Shown here in pieces: positions 52,376-61,498 of a stretch of DNA of 64,000 nucleotides (position 1 is the stretch's first letter; each line of letters opens with the position of its first letter). A model generated the notes under the pieces. It had not been told where the DNA came from, searched no databases, and saw only the letters and a program-made list of their open reading frames with translations. Position numbers and translations under genes: made by a program. Origin of the DNA: Hirudo medicinalis (taxonomy: Eukaryota; Annelida; Clitellata; Hirudinida; Hirudinidae); the NCBI GenBank assembly GCA_011800805.1, contig MPNW01000217.1, forward strand, positions 1-64,000, read 5' to 3'.

Positions 52376-52413
52376 AAGAAGCCGCCACATAATGTATTGT
52401 CGTGGCTTCTTTT
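52376..52413 (+). terminator. terminator of susCD
   Basis: AAGAAGCC..CCAC (52376-52388) pairs with GTGGCTTCTT (52402-52411) with a small bulge, followed by a short T-run. Confidence 0.6.
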
Positions 52414-52676
52414 AGGTATACAGTATCCCTCTATTTGTTTACTTCAATGGTAAACATGCACAGTATTACAAAAATAAATACGCAAAAAACGATGTAGAAA
52501 TAGGTAAACAATATAGTAACCGAATACCCAAATAACACACAACTGTACTCGTTGGTAGGAAATTATAAATTCCATTACGCTAACAAGCCTACACATAAAG
52601 TACTACTACCACACATCAGCCAACGCATCAAAAATGATATTTTTTTACTACAAAATATCGCCTGAAATTTGCACCT
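52414..52676. other. non-coding stretch before ribE
   Basis: Nothing recognisable. I do not see an FMN riboswitch. Only a GAAATTTGC (52664-52672) resembles a -7 element, ending 4-5 nt before the ribE ATG. Confidence 0.4.
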
Positions 52677-53276
52677 ATGTTTACAGGTATTATTGAAACT
52701 ATTGGAATTGTAAAAAACATTACCCCAAACGGCTCTAACAAAACTTTTTTGATAGAAAGCTCTATTAGCCACCAGCTAAAGGTGGACCAAAGCCTAAGTC
52801 ACAACGGCGTTTGCCTCACGGTGGAAACTGTATCGGGTCACACACACATAGTAACGGCCATTGAGGAAACTCTAAAAAAAACCAGCCTCGGTCAGCTAAG
52901 TGAAAATAATCCTGTGAACTTAGAACGATGCTTGTCCATGAACGGCCGCCTCGATGGGCATTTAGTACAAGGCCATGTGGATGATGCTGCTGAATGCGTT
53001 TCCATAACCGATCAAAACGGAAGTTGGGAGTATCAATTTCAATTTAATGAAAAGTTTGCCGCTTTAATCATCGAAAAAGGTTCTGTGTGCATCAACGGTG
53101 TTAGTCTTACGGTTTATGACGTTACTTCAAATACTTTTAAGGTAGCCATCATTCCTTACACTTACCACCATACCAACCTATCGATTTTAAAAGTCGGGCA
53201 TCGGGTAAATATCGAATTCGACGTAATTGGAAAATACATTTTACGATCGCAACAATTAGATAATTCTCCCATATAA
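52677..53276 (+). CDS. ribE: riboflavin synthase alpha chain
   Basis: Two molecules of dimethyl-ribityl-lumazine are converted to riboflavin and a pyrimidinedione. The 199-residue protein has the two lumazine-binding halves, with MFTGIIETIGIV, HNGVCLTVETV, NLERCLSMNGRLDGHLVQGH and CINGVSLTVYDV. Other rib genes are not adjacent. The ATG is only 5 nt downstream of a TTTG, which hints at a leaderless message. Confidence 0.95.
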   Translation: MFTGIIETIGIVKNITPNGSNKTFLIESSISHQLKVDQSLSHNGVCLTVETVSGHTHIVTAIEETLKKTSLGQLSENNPVNLERCLSMNGRLDGHLVQGHVDDAAECVSITDQNGSWEYQFQFNEKFAALIIEKGSVCINGVSLTVYDVTSNTFKVAIIPYTYHHTNLSILKVGHRVNIEFDVIGKYILRSQQLDNSPI

Positions 53277-53326
53277 TCTCACCCAATTTTGGAATAGAAT
53301 CCATTTTTTATAAAAAATCTCTATTT

Positions 53327-53359
53327 TTTGCATTTTTTTCAGAGAGGCATTTAAATTTG
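53327..53359 (+). promoter_or_regulatory. promoter of the cupin-like gene
   Basis: A -33 TTTG (53327-53330) and a perfect -7 TAAATTTG (53352-53359) are 21 nt apart, 24 nt upstream of the ATG at 53384. The longer open frame would start inside the -7, so it is rejected. Confidence 0.65.
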
Positions 53360-53383
53360 CTGCGCATTTTTAATCTTAATAAT

Positions 53384-54259
53384 ATGCAATTAAAAACTGT
53401 AAATACCGTTGACACTATTTCAACAGAAGATTTTAAAAAAAATTATTACAACGCATCAAAGCCTTTGGTAATAAAAGACATGGCAAAAAAGTGGCCCGCC
53501 CAAAATAAGTGGACTTGGGATCACTTCATCCAAATAGTGGGCGACAAAGAAGTAGGCGTTTACAACAATGTTAAAAGCGACTCTTACACACCCATCAATA
53601 CCGCCGATGCGTATATGAAGTTTGGCGAATATCTACAAATGGTAAAGCAAGGACCGGTGGATCTTAGAATATTTTTATTCAACATATTTCAACATGCACC
53701 ACAAATAGTACAAGATTTTACTTGGCCCGACGAGTATATGAAAGGTTTTGTAAAAAGATATCCAATGTTGTTTGTAGGTGGCCAAGGTGCCATCACACAC
53801 ATGCACTTCGATATAGACTTGAGCCACATTTTACACACGCAGTTTATAGGTAAAAAAAGAGTACTATTGTTTCCTTTCGAAGAACAGCACAAGCTGTACC
53901 GCAAACCTTGGGAAGTACTTAGCTTAGCCGATTACGCCCACTATCACCAACATTTCGATTACGAAAATTTTCCCGCGGTAAAATTGGCCAAAGGATATGA
54001 GGTCGTGTTGGAACACGGCGATACACTGTTTATGCCCGCAGGCTACTGGCATCACATGGAGTATATAGATGCCGGATTTGCCATGAGCCTTCGTGCATTA
54101 CAAAGCAGTATCGGCGGAAAGCTTCATGGCGTTTGGAATTTGTTTGGCATGCGAAATATTGACACGCTGATGAAAAAAACCGCACCCAAATGGTGGTACA
54201 ACAGAAAAAAACAACAACTCTATAAAAAGGCCGAAAAAGAATTAACGGCTGCTGTGTAG
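53384..54259 (+). CDS. cupin-like (JmjC/FIH-type) 2-oxoglutarate oxygenase
   Basis: This protein of about 291 residues has the JmjC-type iron motif HxD in THMHFDIDLSHILHTQF and the distal His in GDTLFMPAGYWHHMEY. The conserved KPLVIKDMAKKWPAQNKWTW and GKKRVLLFPFEEQHKLYRKP are typical of cupin_8 proteins. These hydroxylate protein or RNA-associated residues, and the target here is unknown. Start chosen by the promoter. Confidence 0.88.
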   Translation: MQLKTVNTVDTISTEDFKKNYYNASKPLVIKDMAKKWPAQNKWTWDHFIQIVGDKEVGVYNNVKSDSYTPINTADAYMKFGEYLQMVKQGPVDLRIFLFNIFQHAPQIVQDFTWPDEYMKGFVKRYPMLFVGGQGAITHMHFDIDLSHILHTQFIGKKRVLLFPFEEQHKLYRKPWEVLSLADYAHYHQHFDYENFPAVKLAKGYEVVLEHGDTLFMPAGYWHHMEYIDAGFAMSLRALQSSIGGKLHGVWNLFGMRNIDTLMKKTAPKWWYNRKKQQLYKKAEKELTAAV

Positions 54260-54358
54260 AGAACAAAGCACGCATTCTGTTCTATAAATCGAGAGCCGCA
54301 TACTAAATTTAATATGCGGCCTTTAATTTTACGATTAAAGAAAGAAAAACAGTACTTG

Positions 54359-55120
54359 TTATTGCAATGCTTTTATGATGGCAATAAAATCTGCCGCCAC
54401 CAACGATGCACCACCCACAAGACCTCCGTCCACATCGGGGCAAGCAAATAGTTCTTGGGCATTATTGGCCTTTACGCTACCGCCATACAAAATGGGTATT
54501 TCTTGAGCCACATCATTGCCGTATTGGTTGGCAAGCACAGAGCGCAGGTACGCATGTATATCTTGCGCCTGCTGGGTAGTGGCCGTTTTGCCGGTACCAA
54601 TGGCCCATATCGGCTCGTAGGCAATCACCACTTTTTTAATATCGTCGGCAGAGAGATGAGACAATGATTCCTTCAGTTGCTTAGACACACACTCATTTTG
54701 AATGCCGGCTTCGCGTATTTCTAATGGTTCGCCGCAGCAAAAAATGGGGGTCATTTCTTTTTCTAACAACAAATTGGTTTTTTCGGCCAGCATGGCGTTG
54801 GTTTCAGAAAAGTATTCGCGCCGTTCGCTGTGGCCAATAATGCAATGCTTAATGTGAATCGAGTTCAACATATCTACCGATATTTCGCCGGTGTAAGCCC
54901 CCGATTTCTTATGGCTGCAATTTTGCGCAGCTATGTGATAGTTTTTTAAAGAATCGGTTTTTTCTTTTGCCATGATGAGGTATGGAAAAGGCACAGCAAA
55001 TATTACTTCGTGGTGGCTTGCAGTGGCCAGGTTGGTTTGCAATATGTCTGCCAATAACTGCTGTCCTTCGGCGTAGCTTAGGTTCATTTTCCAGTTTGCT
55101 GCCGCAATTTGTTTTCTCAT
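54359..55120 (-). CDS. tpiA: triosephosphate isomerase
   Basis: This glycolytic enzyme interconverts dihydroxyacetone phosphate and glyceraldehyde 3-phosphate. From the ATG at 55120 the protein has catalytic Lys11 (AAANWKMN), His in CIIGHSERREYF, Glu in VIAYEPIWAIGTGKTA, and the phosphate loops GGSVKANNA and GGLVGGAS. About 253 residues, normal. The frame opens 6 nt earlier at a TTG, but the ATG is standard. It follows the GlmU-like gene with almost no gap. Confidence 0.96.
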   Translation of the reverse strand: MRKQIAAANWKMNLSYAEGQQLLADILQTNLATASHHEVIFAVPFPYLIMAKEKTDSLKNYHIAAQNCSHKKSGAYTGEISVDMLNSIHIKHCIIGHSERREYFSETNAMLAEKTNLLLEKEMTPIFCCGEPLEIREAGIQNECVSKQLKESLSHLSADDIKKVVIAYEPIWAIGTGKTATTQQAQDIHAYLRSVLANQYGNDVAQEIPILYGGSVKANNAQELFACPDVDGGLVGGASLVAADFIAIIKALQ

Positions 55121-55126
55121 TTTCAA

Positions 55127-56206
55127 TTATATTTTACTGTTATAAATACGTGTAAGATGTTCTATTTCCAATTCCGATAAATCGGCTTTTTTAAATTTTT
55201 TCCATTGGGCGACATCGCGCAATGCTTTATCCAGCCTGTATTTTACGGTATCGTCAAACCCCCAGCTAAAGGAGGGAATATGGCGCGGCGTAAGTCCGTT
55301 TCCAAAAACATTAGCACTCACGCCCACTACGGTGCCACTATTGATACTGGTATTGATGGCGGTTCGGGAAAAATCGCCCATTAGTACACCACATTTTTGG
55401 CCTACAACAAATGGTTCGTTGTTCACATAAATCGTAATGATACCTGCCGTATTTTTAAGATTGCTGTTGCTTGTGCCAGCACCCAAATTGCACCACTCAC
55501 CTATTACCGCGTCGCCCAAATAACCATCGTGCGCTTTGTTAGAATTGGCAAAAAGTACCGAATTTTTAATTTCTCCACCCACTGTACAATTGGACCCCAC
55601 GGTAGTAGCTCCGTATATTTTTGTGCCCATTTTCACCACGGCTCCACGGCCAATGTACAGCGGGCCTCTTAGTAAACAGCCCTCCATTACCAGCGCACCG
55701 GCTTCTATAAACACAGGGCCCTCGTCGGAGTTAATGATAGTATGCTTTACTACTGCACCTGCTTCTATCAGTACCTGCGCTTCATTACTTATCAGCACCG
55801 AGGCATCGGGCTTTTGCGCCGTTCTTTCTTGTTTCATCAGTTCAAAATCTAAAGCAATTGCCCAACTGTTATACTGAAATAGCTGCCACGAAAATTCCAA
55901 CCGCGCACACCCATCCACCACCATATTTTGTACTTTATTCTCCGCCGAAACACATTCCACCAACGCATTTCCCATCGCATCGAAAAGACACTGCCCGGGT
56001 TGCAACTGAGCCACCCGTTGTATTAACGGCGGAGTGGGTAGCAAATTGGCACTTACTATAAAACACGCATCGGCGGCTTTTAACAAACGCTCCCATTTTT
56101 CCCTGATGGTAAATATGCCCACCCTCATATCCTCTACCCTGCGCATAAGTGTAAAAGGATACAACCCTGAAATATCAATGTTGTCACTCGAAAATTCAAT
56201 TTGCAT
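55127..56206 (-). CDS. GlmU-like protein with left-handed beta-helix (putative sugar nucleotidyltransferase)
   Basis: About 359 residues. The N-terminal part (DISGLYPFTLMRRVEDMRVG, FTIREKWERLL) replaces the usual nucleotidyltransferase core and lacks an obvious LxxGxGTRM signature. The C-terminal half is a hexapeptide left-handed helix (GPVFIEAGALVMEGCLLRGP, IGRGAVVKMGTKIYGATTVG, GAGTSNSNLKN). Such Bacteroidota proteins are labelled GlmU family, but their reaction is untested. The ATG at 56206 (MQIEFSS) fits family N-termini, and the frame upstream is spurious. Confidence 0.82.
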   Translation of the reverse strand: MQIEFSSDNIDISGLYPFTLMRRVEDMRVGIFTIREKWERLLKAADACFIVSANLLPTPPLIQRVAQLQPGQCLFDAMGNALVECVSAENKVQNMVVDGCARLEFSWQLFQYNSWAIALDFELMKQERTAQKPDASVLISNEAQVLIEAGAVVKHTIINSDEGPVFIEAGALVMEGCLLRGPLYIGRGAVVKMGTKIYGATTVGSNCTVGGEIKNSVLFANSNKAHDGYLGDAVIGEWCNLGAGTSNSNLKNTAGIITIYVNNEPFVVGQKCGVLMGDFSRTAINTSINSGTVVGVSANVFGNGLTPRHIPSFSWGFDDTVKYRLDKALRDVAQWKKFKKADLSELEIEHLTRIYNSKI

Positions 56207-56334
56207 ACTCAAGCCCCTAAGGTACATAATTGTGATAGAAAAAGATGATATCATCACATAACAAATATCAACTTTCCTTGCCACGCTCGCTTGTACTGTA
56301 GAACATATGGTATCAAAAATACTTGCCACTACAC

Positions 56335-56364
56335 TCATAAAAAAAACCCGCCAATTGGGCGGGT
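56335..56364 (-). terminator. Rho-independent terminator of rpmE2
   Basis: AACCCGCC (56344-56351) and GGCGGGTT (56357-56364) form a strong stem. On the minus strand it is followed by TTTTTTAT. It lies 35 nt past the rpmE2 stop. Confidence 0.85.
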
Positions 56365-56398
56365 TATAATCATTTCTAAAAATACACAACCGTAAAAA

Positions 56399-56647
56399 TT
56401 ATTTTTTCGCGTATTTCCTTTTGAACTTGTCGATACGACCTGCCGTATCTACCAGTACGTTTTTACCAGTAAAGAAGGGGTGTGAAGTGCTTGAAATCTC
56501 CAATTTAATTAACGGGTATTCGTTGCTGTCTTCCCATTTAACTGTTTCTTTAGAGTAAGCGGTAGATTTGCTTAAGAACGAATCGCCATTACTCATATCT
56601 TTAAATACCACAAAACGGTAACTTTCAGGATGGATACCTTGCTTCAT
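56399..56647 (-). CDS. rpmE2: ribosomal protein L31 type B
   Basis: The 82-residue protein ([50 protein letters not shown]) is the zinc-independent L31, without the CxxC pairs of type A. It is a large-subunit protein at the intersubunit bridge. A small hairpin (GTACGG/CCGTAC, 56669-56686) is in its leader. Confidence 0.95.
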   Translation of the reverse strand: MKQGIHPESYRFVVFKDMSNGDSFLSKSTAYSKETVKWEDSNEYPLIKLEISSTSHPFFTGKNVLVDTAGRIDKFKRKYAKK

Positions 56648-56796
56648 AACTTTATGATTTTTAAGGTTGTACGGATTTTGCCGTACTGTTATTTAATAAA
56701 TTTTAATTACTTTCTCTTTTTCGGAGAGTGGCGAAGGTAAGTTATTTCTACAACATACCGTTCAATGTAAAAAAATGCAATGGCCACACGGCGTTA

Positions 56797-57288
56797 CTAA
56801 CTCCTCATATTTTCTATCTGAAGCGGAATTTCCAAGTTCCACCCTTTGGATACCTGAATTACGGCCTGTAAATCGTCTATCTTTTTACCGGTCACACGCA
56901 CCAAATCGTCGTTGATGGATGCCTGCACTTTCAGTCCGCTATCTTTTATTTGCTTCACTATTTTTTTGGCATCGTCCTGCCTCAGCCCATTACGTACCGA
57001 AATTTCCTTCTTCCAAGCTTTACCCACCATGCTTCCTTCTTTACTGAGGTCAAAAGCCTCGGGGGCAATTCCTTGTTTGTGCGCGCGATTCACTAGCACA
57101 TCTATCAGCTGTTTCATTTTCATATCATCGTCCGTTTCTACCTTCAGCACATAGTTCTTTTTATCTAGGTCTATTACCAAATGAGAACCTTTAAAATCGA
57201 ACCGGTTGGCCAGCTCTTTCGATACCACATTCACGGCATTATCCAATGCTTGTGCATCTACCTTGCTTACAAAATCAAACGACGGCAT
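56797..57288 (-). CDS. YajQ-family nucleotide-binding protein
   Basis: The 163 residues begin MPSFDFVSKVDAQALDNAVN and show the duplicated fold (ELANRFDFKGSHLVIDLD, VRNGLRQDDAKKIVKQIKDS, LKVQASINDDLVRVTGKKID). A YajQ homologue binds cyclic di-GMP in Xanthomonas; whether this one does is not known. Length and sequence are typical. Confidence 0.93.
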   Translation of the reverse strand: MPSFDFVSKVDAQALDNAVNVVSKELANRFDFKGSHLVIDLDKKNYVLKVETDDDMKMKQLIDVLVNRAHKQGIAPEAFDLSKEGSMVGKAWKKEISVRNGLRQDDAKKIVKQIKDSGLKVQASINDDLVRVTGKKIDDLQAVIQVSKGWNLEIPLQIENMRS

Positions 57289-57472
57289 AAGTAATTACTC
57301 CCTATTTTTAAACATTTTAATAAAACGCAATTGCCCCGAAGATACTACACAAAACCCGATGAATAATCTATTCCTATTCATCGAACAAAAAAACACCAAC
57401 GAAAAGCAACTTAATATATAAACCGATACTTTAACTTTAGGCCTCGATTTTAAAAACCATAAAAAAAATTAT

Positions 57473-59122
57473 ATGCTACCCGCCATCAATCCTACCCACA
57501 CAAAAGCCTGGAAACAATTAGCAAAACACGCCCAAGATGCCCCACAATTGAGCATGCGAAGGCTTTTTGAGGAAGATGCCCAGCGTGCCAAAAAACTATC
57601 ATTGCAACAAGGCGATATTTATTTCGACTATTCTAAAAATTTAATTACCGACCGAACCCTGCAACTGCTTTTAGCACTGGCACATGAATGCCAACTGAAA
57701 AACGGCATCAAAGCCCTGTTTTTCGGCGCACCCATCAACCTTACCGAAGGTCGCTCGGTACTGCACATTGCACTGCGAAATTTTGACGGCAAACCCATCA
57801 AGAGCAATAAAAAAGATGTCATGCCCGATGTGATAGCCGTTCGGAAAAAAATGAAAACCTTTTGTGAGGCCATTCATAGCGGAAAGTACTTGGGCTACAC
57901 CGGAAAACAAATAAAATCAATCGTAAATATTGGCATTGGTGGCAGCGATCTGGGACCGCTAATGGTAACTGAAGCCCTAAAACCCTACACCATAAAAGGC
58001 ATCACATCCTACTTTATTTCGAACGTAGATGGCACACATATTGCGGAAACTTTAAAAAAAGCAAACCCCGAAACCACACTTTTCTTGGTAGCCTCCAAAA
58101 CCTTCACCACTCAAGAAACCATGACCAACGCACACACCGCACGAAACTGGTTTCTAAAAAAAGCAAAAGGCGAAAAACACATTGCCCGGCATTTTGTAGC
58201 GCTAAGTACCAATGCCTCCGAAGTACAAAAATTTGGAATTGATGCCAACAATATGTTTGAATTTTGGGATTGGGTGGGCGGCCGCTACTCGCTGTGGGGT
58301 GCCATTGGGCTGTCCATAGCACTCACCATAGGCTACACCCATTTTGAAGAACTATTGAAAGGCGCCCACGATACCGACAAGCACTTCAAAACCGCCCCTT
58401 TCGAAAAAAACATTCCGGTAATAATGGCATTGATCGGCTTATGGAATACTTCTTTCTTAGGCGCGCAATCCGAGGCCATTCTGCCTTACGACCAATACCT
58501 ACACCGCTTTGCGGCCTACTTTCAGCAAGGGAACATGGAAAGCAACGGAAAAAGCATCGACCGAAACGGTAAAAAAGTAACCTATCAAACAGGACCCATC
58601 ATTTGGGGCGAACCAGGCACCAACGGCCAACATGCTTTTTACCAACTCATACACCAAGGCACCGAACTCATCCCCTGCGACTTTATAGCCCCCGCCCAAT
58701 CACACAACCCCATTTCAGATCATCATCCTAAACTGTTAAGCAATTTTTTTGCACAAACAGAGGCACTCATGAACGGCAAAACCGCCGCTGAAGTAAAAGC
58801 CGAACTCAAACAACAAGGGCTTAGCCCCAACGCCATTGCCCAACTGGCTCCCTTCAAAGTATTTCAAGGCAATAAACCCACCAACTCGTTCCTCATCAAA
58901 AAAATTACCCCTTTCGCACTGGGACAACTCATTGCCCTGTACGAACACAAAATATTCGTACAAGGCGTTTTGCTCAACATTTTCAGTTTCGACCAATGGG
59001 GCGTAGAGTTGGGCAAACAACTGGCCAGAAAAATTTTGCCCGAACTACAACATAATGAACCCATCACCACCCACGATAGCAGCACCAACACACTCATTAA
59101 TTTATACAAAAAAATGAGGTAA
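57473..59122 (+). CDS. pgi: glucose-6-phosphate isomerase
   Basis: This glycolytic enzyme interconverts glucose 6-phosphate and fructose 6-phosphate. The 549-residue protein has [19 protein letters not shown], the sugar-phosphate loop [32 protein letters not shown], catalytic Glu in [12 protein letters not shown], and His in [16 protein letters not shown]. Residues and length are normal for the long E. coli-type Pgi. Confidence 0.97.
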   Translation: MLPAINPTHTKAWKQLAKHAQDAPQLSMRRLFEEDAQRAKKLSLQQGDIYFDYSKNLITDRTLQLLLALAHECQLKNGIKALFFGAPINLTEGRSVLHIALRNFDGKPIKSNKKDVMPDVIAVRKKMKTFCEAIHSGKYLGYTGKQIKSIVNIGIGGSDLGPLMVTEALKPYTIKGITSYFISNVDGTHIAETLKKANPETTLFLVASKTFTTQETMTNAHTARNWFLKKAKGEKHIARHFVALSTNASEVQKFGIDANNMFEFWDWVGGRYSLWGAIGLSIALTIGYTHFEELLKGAHDTDKHFKTAPFEKNIPVIMALIGLWNTSFLGAQSEAILPYDQYLHRFAAYFQQGNMESNGKSIDRNGKKVTYQTGPIIWGEPGTNGQHAFYQLIHQGTELIPCDFIAPAQSHNPISDHHPKLLSNFFAQTEALMNGKTAAEVKAELKQQGLSPNAIAQLAPFKVFQGNKPTNSFLIKKITPFALGQLIALYEHKIFVQGVLLNIFSFDQWGVELGKQLARKILPELQHNEPITTHDSSTNTLINLYKKMR

Positions 59123-59315
59123 CTATTATTTTATAAAGTCGGCAGCAGTACATCTATTGGGTTTTACTTGCGTCGCACGCTTTTGTGCAACAGTGCCAGC
59201 CTCGCCAGTAAACCATCACCACAGGCTTTACGCATGGGCTGCGGCGAGTGCGTAGTTAGTGGTCAGGCTAAAAAACACGACAACGAAAGAGAGCCACGCA
59301 TAATTGACAATTAAA
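59123..59315. other. non-coding spacer before the acetyltransferase fragment
   Basis: This is unusually GC-rich DNA for the window, with short self-complementary pieces (TGCGTCGCACGC, GGCTTTACGCATGGGCTGCG). I do not see a gene or a complete promoter. It might be an acquired spacer, but no recombination site could be shown. Confidence 0.4.
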
Positions 59316-59561
59316 ATGACAAACTCAATTGTGATACTCGAATACGAGACAAAGGACAAAAATGAAGTCATTAAATTAATAGGATTAAATACACCGGATT
59401 ATTTCGCTGTTGAAGAAGAACAGGACTTAGTAAAATATTTAGACACGGAAAGAGAACTCTACTATGTATTACTAATTGACGGAATAATTGTTGGATTCGG
59501 TAATATTGTCGAATGTAGATGTCTTAATAAGTTTAGCTATTATAAAAATGTAGTGTGTTAA
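59316..59561 (+). pseudogene. GNAT acetyltransferase, N-terminal fragment
   Basis: The 81 residues (from MTNSIVILEYETKDKNEVIK through LNTPDYFAVEEEQDLVKYLD to ELYYVLLIDGIIVGFGNIVE) match the first half of small GNAT acetyltransferases. The acetyl-CoA loop (RxxGxG/A) and the rest are absent; it ends at KNVVC, followed by an inverted-repeat segment. It is probably a broken gene. Confidence 0.6.
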
Positions 59562-59592
59562 ATTACAGATTTGATCGAGATTTAGTGCTAAA

Positions 59593-59685
59593 AACCCCCG
59601 CTTTCGGCAAATGTATAGGTTGCCCTATATTGCACAGTTGAAGTGTACGATGCAATAGCGCTTGCCCTATATTGCAAGCGGGGTT
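59593..59685. repeat. 93-bp inverted-repeat segment
   Basis: AACCCCCGCTT..TGTATAGG (59593-59619) pairs imperfectly with CCTATATTGCAAGCGGGGTT (59666-59685). A direct TTGCCCTATATTGCA also occurs twice (59620-59634 and 59662-59676). It lies between the truncated acetyltransferase gene and the sirtuin gene, and may be a mobile or repeat-family remnant. Confidence 0.6.
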
Positions 59686-59712
59686 CACTATAAAAAGGCG
59701 TATCAGTATGCG

Positions 59713-60402
59713 TTACACCAGCTGCATTAAGTGTTGACTCAGTATTTTAATGCCTTGTGTGGCGGGCATTTCGAAAGTTGTAAGATTGGGTGTTGATTTT
59801 AGATTCGGGATGTGTTTATCGAGCACAAATTTAGGATGATGGTGCGGTACGACATCTATCAATCCTGCTGCGGGGTACACTACTAAGGAAGTGCCTATGA
59901 CTACAAAAACATCGGCGTTTGTGGTTACTTGCAGAGCTAAGGTGATCATGGGAACGTCTTCGCCAAACCACACAATGTCGGGGCGTAGCTGGCTACCGTC
60001 GGGCGCAAGATCGCCTATGTGTATCGATTCTTGAATATCGTAATTGGGCGATGGGGCTTTTTCGCTGCGCATTTTGAATATTTGGCCATGCAGGTGTATT
60101 ACGTTTTTAGAGCCGGCTTGTTCGTGCAAATTGTCGATGTTTTGCGTAATAATGTGTACATCGAAATGTGCTTCCAGTTTAGCTAACTCGATGTGTGCCG
60201 CATTGGGCTTCGCCTGAAAGGCTTGTTGGCGGCGTAGGTTGTAAAAGTGCAGCACCAGTTCGGGGTTTGTTTTCCACCCTTCGGGCGATGCCACTTGGGT
60301 TACGTCGTGTCCTTCCCACAGGCCATTGCTATCTCTAAAAGTTTTTAAACCGCTTTCGGCACTGATGCCGGCACCGGTGAGTACTACTAATTTCTTTTTC
60401 AT
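59713..60402 (-). CDS. Sir2-family NAD-dependent deacylase without zinc cysteines
   Basis: Sirtuins remove acyl groups from lysine using NAD. From the ATG at 60402 the protein has GAGISAESGLKTFRD, TQNIDNLHEQAG and catalytic His in HLHGQIF, with GTSLVVYPAAGL. The FYNLRR segment keeps the Tyr and Arg that favour succinyl/malonyl groups in SIRT5/CobB-type enzymes. The four zinc cysteines are missing; HLHGQIF runs into KMRSEKAPSPNYDIQESIH. Zinc-less forms are common in Bacteroidota. Confidence 0.9.
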   Translation of the reverse strand: MKKKLVVLTGAGISAESGLKTFRDSNGLWEGHDVTQVASPEGWKTNPELVLHFYNLRRQQAFQAKPNAAHIELAKLEAHFDVHIITQNIDNLHEQAGSKNVIHLHGQIFKMRSEKAPSPNYDIQESIHIGDLAPDGSQLRPDIVWFGEDVPMITLALQVTTNADVFVVIGTSLVVYPAAGLIDVVPHHHPKFVLDKHIPNLKSTPNLTTFEMPATQGIKILSQHLMQLV

Positions 60403-60439
60403 GGCCTGTTTGTATTTTCTATTTACCAATTCAACGGCA

Positions 60440-60847
60440 TTACTGCGCTGCCATTTTAAGCACTTTGTCCCACTCTTCGGGCTTTACGGTTTGTACCGAA
60501 AGTCGCCCTAAACGAACCAAGTCCATCTCCTGCAAAAAAGGCTCGGCTTTGATTTGAGCTAGGCTTACAGGATGTTTTAGTTTTTTTACCGGGGCTACTT
60601 CCACAGCCACCCATCGGTCGTCGTCGGTAGTAGGGTCTTGAAAAGCTTCTTTGGTTATTTTGGCAATTCCTACTATTGCTATGTCCTCGTTGCTATGATA
60701 AAAAAAAGCAAGGTCGCCTTTTTTCATAAGGCGCAAATTAAGCCTCGCGGCGTAATTGCGCACCCCATCCCAAACGGTTTTTTTATCTTTTTCGAACTGA
60801 TCCCAACTGTATTTAAAGGGTTCTGATTTTATAAGCCAATACGCCAT
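60440..60847 (-). CDS. EVE-domain protein
   Basis: The 135-residue protein is one EVE domain (MAYWLIKSEPFKYSWDQFEK, VWDGVRNYAARLNLRLMKKG, DLAFFYHSN, PTTDDDRWVAVEVAPVKKL). EVE domains are PUA-like and bind modified bases in DNA or RNA; solo versions are widespread and mostly untested. It is 37 nt upstream of the sirtuin gene on the same strand. Confidence 0.92.
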   Translation of the reverse strand: MAYWLIKSEPFKYSWDQFEKDKKTVWDGVRNYAARLNLRLMKKGDLAFFYHSNEDIAIVGIAKITKEAFQDPTTDDDRWVAVEVAPVKKLKHPVSLAQIKAEPFLQEMDLVRLGRLSVQTVKPEEWDKVLKMAAQ

Positions 60848-60955
60848 GATGCCTTTTTGTTATTGATAAAAAAATGATACATTTATACGCATAAAAATAG
60901 GTATCATTTACAAGAAAAAAGAAAAATCCTACGTATCAAATAAACATTTTATTAC

Positions 60956-61498
60956 ATGATTCTACAATATACCCTAACAACAACGCTTGTACTGATACTT
61001 GTTTCCTGTAAAAACAAGGGCAACACCTCCAGCCCGCCGTTTACTTCAATAAATCTACAGGAAACCGCATGGCTGTTGGGCAAGTGGCAAAACAGTACCG
61101 AAGAAGGCGAAGCCACCGAAATATGGAACAAACAAAACGATAGTACTTATGTAGCCGAAAGTTTTATTATATCTGAAGAAGATACTGCTTTTCACGAAAC
61201 CATAAGAATGGAACAAAGAAACAACCAACTACATTATATTGTGCGCACGGCAGGGCAAAACAACCTGAACGAAGTAACTTTTACATTAACATCGGCAACA
61301 GCTGATGTATTGGTTTTTGAAAATCCGAAGCACGATTTTCCTACTAAAATTACTTATACCAAAATAGGACAAGATTCTTTATACGCCGAAATTTCGGGTG
61401 TAGATGATGGTGAAATAAAAAGGGAAGGTTTTCCCTTCAAGAAAATAAATCAACAATCATCAAGCAATGGTGCGTACCCCCTCGGCAATTACAGATGA
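60956..61498 (+). CDS. DUF6265-like putative lipoprotein
   Basis: The 180 residues begin with a lipoprotein signal (TLTTTLVLILVSCKNK). The domain (LQETAWLLGKWQNSTEEGEA, YVAESFIISEEDTAFHETIR, VFENPKHDFPTKITYTKIGQ) is like the DUF6265 family of small beta-rich secreted proteins. Function unknown. Its 3' end overlaps galK convergently by 39 bp, so the last dozen residues may not be conserved. Confidence 0.75.
   Translation: MILQYTLTTTLVLILVSCKNKGNTSSPPFTSINLQETAWLLGKWQNSTEEGEATEIWNKQNDSTYVAESFIISEEDTAFHETIRMEQRNNQLHYIVRTAGQNNLNEVTFTLTSATADVLVFENPKHDFPTKITYTKIGQDSLYAEISGVDDGEIKREGFPFKKINQQSSSNGAYPLGNYR

Noticed and set aside
52414..52676. FMN riboswitch before ribE
   Set aside because: The conserved FMN aptamer segments are not visible, and the likely transcript start is at the ATG.
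59123..59315. Integron-type attC site
   Set aside because: No clear RYYYAAC/GTTRRRY pair or integrase. The self-complementary pieces are too short.
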